From assembly GCA_023101725.1 (NCBI GenBank), contig JALJCO010012904.1, positions 1-64,000 on the forward strand: DNA of 64,000 nt. The letters are read 5' to 3'. The position numbers and the translations under genes are program-made. Source of the DNA: Atherinomorus stipes. Its lineage: Eukaryota; Chordata; Actinopteri; Atheriniformes; Atherinidae. The notes under the pieces are model-generated. The model worked only from the letters and a program-made list of their open reading frames with translations. It was not told the DNA's origin and searched no databases. This document shows positions 11,387 to 23,300 of the stretch, piece by piece. Each line of letters starts with the position of its first letter. Within the stretch, counting starts at the first letter, position 1.

Positions 11387-14300
11387 GTGTGATAGATATT
11401 ATTTTAATCGATTCAACAATTAGCAGTGGTGTGACAGAGACGGGCAAATCAAAAGCCTGGAAGGAATAACAGACGCAGTTCATGCGTCTCTGCTGTCCCC
11501 ATGCCTGAGGTAAAAAGAAACATATCAGTGCACACAGAAAAAAAAGTTCTTAGATTAGCAGGAATTATTAGAGCGCTTTGCAGGAATCATCTGATTAAAT
11601 GTTGAAGCCTATATCTCTGATCGTTTGTCTTGTCTAGGATTGGGTGCGATTTGTGGAAATGGATAAATAAGGCCACTGTGGCTTTAGACATAAAGGCACA
11701 CGGCTTAGGAGAGGGGCAATTACGGGGGGGGGGGGGGGGGGGGGGTGTTTTCAACTGAATCTGTCCATAATAGAGTGCAATATGAATTGAAATTATAATT
11801 TACAACAGGGACAAGCATTATTTATGTGTTCATTAATTTACACAGGCAGTACACACAGTCGAGAGCATGTGTAGAGTTTGTCAGTAGCTACAAACAGATC
11901 GGAGCTACTAAAATGTTGATGAATCCCAGATTCACATAAATTTACGTCTACTAACAGTTTACACACAAATTCGCTCTGCTCACGTTTCATGAATGAGACC
12001 CAATGTTTTCACTGCTGGAACATGATGGGTATGTAGTGAGCAGCATCAGTAGGTATTAAGTAAATAAATATCTACATTACAAATGTTAAACAGTCCTGGT
12101 TCTTCACCAATTTCTGCTGCTGATTGTATAATTGATTAAATTTGGCACTTTAAGGCATGGAAGATGTTCTGCTGTGAAGATGTTTATGTTGTTGTAAATC
12201 AAAGCGTTTATCAAAGTCTAGATTTAAAACTGAAAGGTAGAATTTTGAAGGATAAGAGAAGTATTTTCTTCATGATTACTGCTGAATAAATTCCCTGAGA
12301 TAATGGGGATTTGTGATGGATTTATCGATCTTTCTAGGGTTGCCACAATCGATTATTTTGATAATCGACTAGTCACCTATTATGTCGATTAGTCGACTCA
12401 TCGGATCATAGAAAATTGTAGCATATTTATAGAACCAGTCAAAAGTTTGAACACTTTCTCATTGAATCTATTGGGAAAACGTCTCCAAACGGTTTGACTG
12501 GTAGTGTGTGTGTGTTTGTTTATGTCAATAAACAATTGAGGAAAAGCTGATCTACAGAAAGGCCTACAAGGCAGCGGAAGGTACAGAGGCAGTTTTGAGA
12601 GGGAAAAAAAAAGCTTAAAGACAAACGATTAGTCGATTATGAAATTAGTCAACTATTTTGATAGTCATGGCAGCCCTAGATCTTTCTGTAGTAGTTACAG
12701 TAGTTACAGTAGTTTGTAAGTTGGACTTCTCAGACTCTTCAGGTTGTTCCAGCTGGAAATTTTAGGAAAAGCTCCTTTTATTAGGAATACAAAACAACAA
12801 AGAAGTCATGTCTTTGATTTTTAAACAATCATTTATCAGGTAAAATCACACCATGGATTCTGTTCTGTGTGAAACTGACTAAGCTTCTGTAAAACTTTTA
12901 AGTTTCCAGCTCTCAACTTCTTTATATAAATTATTTAAATCCTTTTAGAAATTTTTTTGTTTTGTCTATTATTATAAAGCCATTTTACACCAGTAATTCC
13001 AGATAATTCCAGCAACTAATTTATGATTAGTAATGTGTCGCCAGTGATGTGTCCTCAGAAGACAACACTCCCCATTTTGTTGGTTTGTATTTTATGTTTA
13101 AGAACCTTCCGATGTTGCATTCTTACACTTTTTTTAAGGGTAAAATGTATGAATGAGGTATGGAACTTAAATACAAGACAGACCCACCATTAATAAAATA
13201 AAATATTTTCCACTTAAATATTAATGAAAACTCCAACCAATCCTTGAAGTGGGCTGCACCTTAGGATTGTCCAACGGCCTGCTGTCGGACTTTGATTTGA
13301 TTGGGAGGTGGAGGGAATGAAGGGGGTGTCTTAGGAGTGAGGCGGGACTGTTTATATTCAATACTTGCTGTGCTTTCTGAAATGCAAGATCGGTAAAGGT
13401 TGCTTTAAGAAAAAGTTTACAACTGAAAAAGGTGGGAAGTGAATGTTTTACATTTCTGCCAACATTAAATTTGCAGAACTTTGAGTTCAGGGGGTCAAAG
13501 ATCCACATCTCTGTACCGCCAGTACCAGTTACTGTCTGCATCTCCAGTCTTGGTTTCCTCTCATCTATCTGTGCCCGATGGTGACATTTTCTTCTCCCGT
13601 TTGTCTGTTTTTGTTTCTTCTTCTCTCCTCCAGGACTGGGTTGACCATATTAACACAGTCGACCACACGGCCGCCTGCAGAGATTTGCGCAACAAGTGAG
13701 GACATTTTAATGTGATGCGGTGTGTTCGTTGTTAGACTGTAGGAAAGTGAAAGTATTATTAATTTGAAAGGGGGAAAAAAATTGAAGTGCCTGTGGATTA
13801 GGGCTTGTTTTCTGTCATTTTTTTCTTTATGCTGTCAGGCAGAATTTGCCAATTCAATCTGATCTATTCAACCAGATTTCATCTAACGGCTGATTGTGTT
13901 TGTTTGAAGGTACCCTGACTGGAAGCCAAATCTACCAAGGTCAGTTGGACACTTGTTGCCATGGCAGCCCGTGGGGAGTCCCAGTTTTGATGATTATTGA
14001 AAGGACCGTTCTTCCAGGAATTCACGTTTCTATCGCAACTAAATGCAAATTCTGCAGATCTTGCAGTTGTTTGCAATTTTGACCAATCTCACGCTAATTG
14101 AGTAGCCCTGGTCTCTATTGGAACGATCAAATATTAATATATATATTGGCTATTCAGCAGCCTTCAGCTAGGATGAACAGTGAAATGCCTCCTAAATGCT
14201 GATTTAAAAAGCGAATGATTAATTAAAAACTACTAAAATATTGGGATTTCCCTCCTGGGATAAATAAAACATTTTTCAAATAATTTTCATTTCATTATAG

Positions 14301-17300
14301 AAGTGTGGAATTTAGTAATCATTTTCAAATGAGAACATTTGCTAAGAAAAAAATCGTAAAATCACTGAAACTTTTCACAGATGCTACAGTGATTTAAAAA
14401 CGTTGTGAAATCCTGGAAGGACCGGGAAAAATTGTAGTACTATGGTTAGTTTTCTGTTCAGTAGTCCGGTTCTAACGGGCCATTATATCTGTTTGAACTC
14501 TTAGCAGCCCTTATTTAGGACAGAAACTGAACTCTTACACAGCTACATTTCTGAGGCAGCGTGGAGGGAATGAAATAAGCAAACGTTTGTACAGTTCAGG
14601 CTGCCACGTGTCAGTTTGCAGTTTTCTCTCTCTGAGGTGATTTGAAGGCTAACACCTGTAGTTTTGCGTGGTTTTTATCTTTCCAGTCGAAGTGGCCGAT
14701 ATGGCAGCAGAGCTCTCTGGGATCCCAAGGATGGCTCTCCATTTCAGACCACATCTCGGCGCCCGTCCCGTTCTCCGAGCCCTCGGCATCGGATGGACAC
14801 CCATCCTCACAGGAGGACCTACTCTCCCCCCCGTCCCCAGAGGCCTTCTCACTTTGCAGGTAGGCTTCATGCCCTTTTTCCATAAAATGGAAGAAGAAAG
14901 AAATGATCGAAAACTTGAATATCCACCCTCAAAGTTAAGTCAGATGTCCTGAGTCGAGTTTTAGAAGGTAAAATAGATTAATTTAGTTTGATTCATTAGA
15001 AGATAATAATTAGGAATGTAATGGATAATATCACTTTAACTTTTCTTTTTGTTTTTCATCTTCTGCTGATACAAAGAACGCAGTCATCGGTTCGCCCACC
15101 ACCACCCGAGCTTCCACGGCCCCTCCTATTTCCAGCGGACATCCATCAGAGAGACCTGGTCTGAGAGGGAGCCCAGGGAGTCATCAGGTCAGTCATCCGG
15201 GTTTTACTGCTTCACATAGCCTGTGCACGGGTTTCAGTATTGTGCACATTGTTTCAGAAACACTATTTGAGAGTTTAAAAGCAGAGTTGGAGATCGTGGA
15301 AAAATGGTTCAGGCAAGCTACAACTGAAAAAACACATTTCAACAGTTCAAACCCTTTCTTATGACACCAGAGCGCAGGAACGTGCATCCCAAAGGGTTGA
15401 TGAACGAGTCACCGAAGACTACCAGAAACGGCTGAGTGGATTGCTTGTTAGCTTGCTAGTTAACAGCTGATATTTTAATGTTTCTAAAAGTATTTAATTC
15501 ACTCGCCTCCAGCTTGTTCTGCAGGTTAAAGTCCACACTGCAGACGTCAAGGCCTCCACCACTCGATCCACATCCAATGTTGCCAAGTCATTGTAAAATA
15601 TCTGAGAAATTCCAATCAGAGCTTTGTAAAGCAAATACAATAAATAATATAAGGGATGTCAAAATCAGTGTGCAGGAAGATTAATATATCAAGTTGAACT
15701 GTTAATTTTTTATAAACAATTAAATCCGTATTTGGCATTTTCTTGTTGAGAAAAGCTGATTTGGGGATTTTAGGTGGTTTTAATTCAGTGGTGACCAGAA
15801 TCTACTAAAGAACACTTTGTCCTCCTTTTTCGTGAGATTTATGACATCTTCAAAGACTTATGACAGATTCACAACAGGCCTGTGTGCACTGCATCTCTGC
15901 ATGTCCGGTTCACATGAAAGCAGCTGTCTGATAGCAGAGTAGCCGACAGCTGCTGCGCTTCTGAAGGTGGAACTGCATATGTGGTCACGTGAATCCACCT
16001 CACACAGCGTTTTAAGGGGACATGAATGTAGCTGACCTACACACACCCAAAAGAGACAAAAACTACTTAAAAAAAAAAAAAACGAATATGCCAACGTATC
16101 CTCAACGATAGGGCTGTAGCGATGCACCAAAATTCAGCTCTTGATACAACATATGTCACCATATTCAGCCAACGATGTGACTCGATGCAATTCAATATTA
16201 TCTGATACACTTATAATTATCTGAAAGACTTGAAAGGGACAGAGGGATTTTGGTGGCATCTTGTGAATGTTCTATTTACTTGGATTGAATTGATTGAACC
16301 GAAAACTAAAAAAAAAATCAATTACACGATATGTCTCTGGACAGAGAGTCTACCGCTTGCAATTTCTAGAAAAACTGAATCAAAGATGTATTTAGAAAAT
16401 TATTTCCATTTATTAAAATGGTGCAAACTGTAGCTTACAAGCCTTGAAGTTAATAAAGTACAGTATTACAATGACTTTAACAACAGTGTGATTCATTCAC
16501 CTAAATAACTTTGGAGTTACACTTCACTTCATCAAAGCAATTAGGTTTCAAAGGCACATTAAACATCAGCAATGCTGCCATATCAGATACTCGCAGTTTC
16601 TGACAACTTGGTAACTTAACCAACAACTTAAAACCAGAACATTATAAGCAGCTTCAAAGCAAGTCAGTCTGTAGCAGCAGCTGCTCAGTAGTCACATGAT
16701 TCTGAAAGGAATGCTGGGATATGAAGTTCTTTCACAATAACGGCCACTTTTCTACATGCTGGACCAACGCTGATGGAACAAGATCTTGCAAAATTTCGTT
16801 AGTAAAAAACACCGATTTGGTATCTTTTAATATCGATACAAGATTGCAACACAAAATATGGCAAATTATCTGCTTGTCGATGTTTTCTCTCACCCCTACT
16901 AAACGGTGGTCATTGTAAATTTTGTTTCTGTGAATTTTCAATTTATCACTTAGGCCTAGTGTATTTATCAGGATGGAAATATTCCTCTCATCTCTATATC
17001 ATTACATGATTTATTTCTTCATGTATGTTTTTTCTTCTTTCTGATTCGTCTACAGGGAGTTTTCCTCGCAGTGGTCTGAAGCGCCCATATGACAGTTTAT
17101 CTAAGAGCTCTGCTGAAAGAAGCCAGGCTTCATCTGCAGCAGGTCTCGGCGCCAAACATCCTCCCTCTAAAAGCGTGAAGGGTGCGACGAAGTCAACAGT
17201 CAAAACAAGCAAGACGGTGCGCAGCATCCACAGAAAGCCTCAGACCCAACTGTTAGCACGGTCGTTTACATCAGTAGATTTTCTGTGATGTGGAGAAAAT

Positions 17301-20300
17301 TGTGGAATAAAATGCTGCTGTTTGTGTCCAGTCTGTTAAACCTCCACCAGTCAAGAAGAAGAAGAAGGTGGTGACTCCCGCCTCCCAGAGCCCATCTGTC
17401 GCAGACCGTCTGGTCTATCTGACAGGCATCCCAACAGATGCCACAGAACAAGAAGTCACCGACTTGGTTGGATCCTTTGGGAAGATTAATAACGTGATCC
17501 TGATGGCGGGCTCCGAGGAAGAGGGCGAGAAGGACCAAAGCCAGAAGGTCAGTTTAACTATCAGCGATACAGCTGAGGTAGTTTCTGTGTATCATGTCAT
17601 GACTGATGTCCTTGCTGGTTTCAGGCCTCTGTGTGCATGGTGAAGGCCGAGGACGCCCAGGCCTTGGCTTCCTCTCCAAACCTCCGCATCAGAGAGAAGG
17701 AAATCACAGCTTCTGTAGCCAAGGTACGAGGCTCTGATGGGGCTTCCGGTCTTTGGTTGCATTGGGTGGTTGTGGTCATATTTCTCTTAGAATTGTGTTT
17801 AACTTTTAACCAGCTTCATATAAAGTGCACGTCATGCACACTGAGACACAGGTTGTGAGTTTAACTGGAGATCTGAGACAGACTAGTTTCCCCTACCATG
17901 CAGGCGCCCCGCCCCACCTTCCCCTCCAGACCCAGAACCTGCCTACAGAGTCAAGTTATTAGATTTTGATCTGGTTTTCTATCCAACACCAAGTCACAAC
18001 AGACATCAGTTAAAGTCTAACCCATCTGCTCCAGATGAGGTATTAATACTGGTTTACTGTTTTATTTGTCAGATTTACATGACTGCATGTCATAGCTGCT
18101 CTCTGTGATGCGGCCCCACACAGGCACATCATTACAGGGAAACGCGCTTCCGCCAATGCTGCGGACAGAACGCGCGCCACGTCAACCACCCGAAACTCAA
18201 ACACAATCATCCGAGTTTTTAAACCTACTGGAAAGGGAAGATGGGAACACTCCGCTTCACCTGTAGCGCGTTATGCTAACAGTGTCACGCACATAGCAGG
18301 ACGGTGCACAGCTGAAACCTCCCATTGTAAGAGTTTCAGAGTCGGATTATGGTTTAAAATGGATCATTTGTAGGTTTCATTAACATCAGCACAATATCTG
18401 AGATATTAACTTAAGGAATATTTAGCACAACTCCACTGAATGAGACGGTTTTGATCAAGACTTAAAAATGTTAACATTCTTCTGTCTAGAGTGAATAAAA
18501 AAAAAAAAAACAGTTTTAGGCATTGGTAGAAAATTAGTAAGTTGCATCATTTGTCATGTTGACACTGTAAAGCTGTAATAGGGAGATTACCTGTTAGACT
18601 TCATGAATGCATCATTCAGCAGAGCTGATTTTAAGGTTGTTGGTGCTATCAGCACGAGGCCGTCACCCTGGCATTGTATTAATTTACACACCCAACCCCA
18701 TCTCTTCCTCCCAGGCTGGGAAGCTGGGGGAAACTGCAGACCTGTTGTCATTACCTTGGACTGCATTTTGTCACGTTTCCCTAACTGGAGGTTTTTCAGA
18801 ACTATAAATAAGTTGGTGTTTTCCTCTTTCACACACACACGCACACTGCTTTCCAATAATCTGTTGGCATGTGTCATGTTCATGTGTGAATTACAGCCCC
18901 TCATACTCGAATTGCCTTTTTGAGTCTTTTTGGCAGACCGAATCAGACTTGGTCACACATACATATCAGCTTCTGTTGCAGACAGCCGCACGCGGCAGCG
19001 CTGGGCTAATTTGAGATGTGATCAGCTGTTCACAGCAATCTGACGGGTGAATTATTAGATAAATAGCAGCGCTGTTCAACCTTTCCTCCGTCATGGCTTT
19101 AACCCTGATAATTTGTTCCAAAACCAACTTTAGTGTTCAGCATTTCAACCTAAATGCTCTCTGACTACACATCACTTATTTATTCATTTATTCATAGGTT
19201 CATTTTACAGGGACGTTCTGCATTAATAGTAATTACTGTCATTACTAATAACTAGAGTTATCCTGTGGCTGTTTACATCTGCAGGCCCTGGACAAGGTAT
19301 TTATGTCTCAGTTGTCACCACAATGGATTGTCGTGGTACAATTATTGTCAGAAATTATCGCAATTATTCTGCGTCATTTAGTTTCCTAACACTGGATGTG
19401 TAAGATCATGTCAACACTCCTGAAAGGTCTTTTAGTTTTATTTATTCTTAACATTACAACATGGCAGCATAACATAAAAACAAAAATGTTCTGTACCAAG
19501 AAACATTTATCATTCCAGATAAACCTCCTCCACTGTGTAAAGAATAAATAAATCCTGCATCTTAAATCTAGATTTCTCTCAGAGAAAACTGATGAAAAGG
19601 CTACGGGACCTCTACCTGGACTTGGGAGCATCTTTCTTGAAACTACATTGTTAAAATGATTTTGAACATTTTGTTTGTCAACCTGAGGAGAGAATTTGGA
19701 AACCCAGGAAAACATCTCGATAGCTTTGACTTTCAGCTGTCCTTTAGCAGAATAGCAGCTGTTTGACACATAAATAAAACTTCAACAGTGGAAATGAACT
19801 AGACCACATATCTGGAATTAAATGCGCTCTTCTACATACCACTACACACTGACCACTAAAAGACATTGACTTCACACCAAGTCTGTTATGTTTAAGCAGC
19901 AAAATTATGTCAGTTTTTTTTTTTCATCTATATAAATGCTGAATAATGCTGCTGAACTCAACCTGATGCACTGCACACCTGACCAGAGTCCTACACAACA
20001 ATATGCAAAAGATATGACATTTAAGGAAGCAGAAGTCTTTCTGGGATTGGGGGTGTTTGTGACATCAAAGACAGACGACATCAAAGATGGAAATGTAAAA
20101 GTGGCAGTTGTTCATAAAGATGCTGCAGTAGCAGAGTGGAGTGGGTCGGGGGTCGGCTGTGGGCGTTCCTGGAGCCTATCATCATCTCTTTGGGGGTGGT
20201 TCTTGGCCTAGTTATTAAACAGTTCCTACGAGTGTGTTGTCACTCATTAGACAGGAAAGTCTCCGAGCTCAAGCCCCTCCTCTGGGGCGAGGTTTTTGTA

Positions 20301-23300
20301 CCCAAAGGGTGCAAAAAGAGTGTGAGGGAGGAAGACCTTGTAGATGAGTGAGCGACAGCATGGCTGGATCAAGCAAGGTAAGGAAATGGAAACTATACTC
20401 CCAACAGTGGGGGCGTTGTTTAGGTGGGCTTGATTCTTGTGTATTTGAGAGTCATAGTGAGCATTTTAGCAGGGACTTGTAGTCTATGTGGCAGCTATGC
20501 TGTTGGAGAAATGTATCTCGATGAAGGTGTACCATGCAGTTGGGGTTTCTTTGATGCCTGATGCTTCCATTTTAGTACTGTTTCTTGAATTTTGTGCAAA
20601 CCCAGTTAATGTATCAGGCTTACAACTGGGTTGTTGCCACTTTCTTAAACATCATAGTCCCCTTTCCAGTATGTCTAGGGAATGCTGACGCAATGGACCC
20701 ACTTAACTATGTTGTTAATTCTCTTCTTGGGGTTTTATCGTTTAAAAGTATCTAAAATTGTTAAAATGGCAGCAGATTTCTGTTACATGGCAACTACATG
20801 GGATTTCTGACTTTCAGCTAATTTGTCCGTTACGATGTCAGATCTGTCCCGAGGGGAAACTGTCCAAGATATTCAGGGCTTTTGGTAAAGTCACAAACTG
20901 GTGTAATCTCATTCTCATATTCCGTCCTTACAGAGACGAACTAGGAGAAAAAAAAATGCAAAAAGCTCAAGTGTAAAACCAGTCGTGAAGGTGGTTTACC
21001 TGCCGTGGGAGAAGGGGAACAGACATCGGGGAAACATGTTCCCAAGGAAGAAGAGGAGTTATTACCAAAGGTCAAGGTTTTGGACTACGTCCTACTTCCA
21101 GAAGGGGGTGGGACGTCTGAAGAGATGGAGATGGGTGATGCAGTTGTTGAAATTGTTGTCCCTGATGGGGCTGTAGATTCAGAGAGTTCAGAATCTGAGT
21201 CTTCTGTGGATAGCGTAAGAGAGATAGAAAAAACGGACGGAGGGTCTGTTTCTCAGATGAGTGCAGCAATGGTAAGGAATTTGCCTGCACATGAAGAGAC
21301 AACAAAGCGAGCCACTTCCATAGCTGGCCCAGTACAGCAGATGTCTGTACAGGAAGCTTCAGGCCCGGTTGGTTCCATTGATCCCGTTAGTCAGCAATGG
21401 CATACCAGATTTTTTTGCCAAAAAGGGGCGCTCCTCCAACGGGTTGACCTTAAAGCTGAGAGGAACTTTAGACCTGACACAGGGCCGTGGGGATTTATCA
21501 CCCACGCTACCTGGGGATCCTTAGTGTTCGATAGAGGGATGCTAAAGAATCCCCCAAATTCCACATTGGAGCCATTAATGAATCGTTCGTGGCACGTGTG
21601 GCGATCTCGAACAGGAGGCTTAGTAGATCATTCAGTAAATGGAGGGGTCACTAGGGAGGCAGTAGTGGTATCCATCTGGGAAGAACGTGGAGGGTCCCGA
21701 TGGGCTTTAGTAGAGGGGATCAGGACCCGTTGTAGAATACTGGTGCATGCATACATTAATTATCCTCCTGCTTCAGTGTGTGTGCAGTCCTTCGGGGGAA
21801 CTTGCCAAAGATTTACTTAAATTGATTGCTAAATGCTTATTTTGAATAATTATTGCTGAAGTTGGAGCTGCAGCGGCTTGTTAATTATTTTGTTCATCAT
21901 CTTTTCTGGTTGCTATTATTCTGCTGAGATATTGTATTTTCTTTATTATCTTTTTATGTATTCCATTAAAACATGTCTTAATTTTATTGGTTTGATCTGG
22001 GGCCTGTTCTACAAAGCTGGTTTGACCTACCCAGAATCTCTGTTACCTTGGTTGACTTACCCAGACTTTCACAATCCTGATCAGTGGTACTACGGAGCTG
22101 GTTTGTAACTCTGTAATTAATCGGGTTTCCCATCTTGATCAGGGCATTTGCATAAAAGGGCAGTGTTTGCATCTGACCAATCACACAGAGCAGACAGTGG
22201 GCTATATGCACAACTCCATTACTTCCTGAACTTAGCCAGCTCCTTTGTTTCCTGGCTCCAGCCCTGCCTGACCTCAGTAACCATGATGACCTTGGCCAGA
22301 CACACCTGGATTAATCAGTTGGTCCAGTATTAAAAGACGGGAGACAAAGCAGCTGGCTTAAGTTCATGAAGTTGTGGAGTTGTGCATAAAGCCCATTTAT
22401 TCTCCGGAAATATGAAAAGGTCAAACACACACATCATCCAGACCAAAAGCAACACTGTTGCCGTAGCAACAGCCAGGAAAGAATGCTGGCAGAAAACTGC
22501 TGACTGGCCATGAGTTTGTACTTATTAATTCATGGTACAATAGAAATGGACATGACTGATCACTGAGTTTGACTTTACTACGGTCCATAAGCTGCATCAC
22601 CGCCTCTAGAAGTGCAGCAGTGGTAGGATACTCTGCACGTGAACACAGCATGCAGAGAGCGGTGACAGGAAGAAAGGCAGAGTCTACAGGCAGGTAAACT
22701 TTGAGAGCATCAGACAAGCTCAATGAGTCCGGAGAGAGGAAAAGTAGCTGCTAATAAGTTGCTTTAGATTTTACAAGTTTAATACACATTCCAGTAAAGA
22801 TATTGATGAACAGCAAACGTGATGTTTATACTACCATCGGCTAATGAAGTGGACAGTGATTAGTTTAAACGGTGTACACCAGTGGTTCCCAAACGTTTTA
22901 AGCCATGAACCCAAGATACGTTGGTGTCCCCAACCACCAATTGGATTTTTTAAACATGACACCTGTAAAAAGGCAAACTAAACAAAATGTATTACTTTGT
23001 GAGTAAACTAAGGTACATCCTGTATCTATGCCTTTTGCTCTTCAATTTTTAATGTATAAAGAAGTATTGGATCAGGACTCGAGATCAGCCAATACTCAAA
23101 ATCAGATGACTCTGACTTGAGGGCAAAAAAGCTTGATCAGGACTTCGCAATTTAAAAGTGTTTCAAGAGTTATATCTACAACATATGTCTCCATCAGCTG
23201 ACAAACGTAGCGCAGTCCATCCAATGAAAATCTACCTTTATATATGATGTCATCAGTGACATCAAAAGGTGCATCTATCCCGAAAGACTCCACACCAACG

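Larger units (their letters stand above)
7554..13633 (+). other. Intron 2 (after coding exon 1) of the ZNF638-like gene
   Basis: About 6 kb without a recognisable gene. It holds several short inverted-repeat elements (8269-8651, 9840-10035, 10321-10520, 12335-12678, 13090-13420), a GA-rich and (TA)n block at 11220-11384, and a G-run near 11727-11746. Confidence 0.7.

Noticed and set aside
11202..11483. Minus-strand frame with Tyr-Ile repeats
   Set aside because: Translation of the (TA)n and GA-rich tract.
14611..14952. Alternative frames over exon 4
   Set aside because: Only the frame giving LPSRSGRYG keeps phase with exons 3 and 5 and gives an RS-rich region.
18587..18923. Pair of roughly 106-codon frames on opposite strands in intron 8
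   Set aside because: No similarity, splice context or codon bias that distinguishes them from background.
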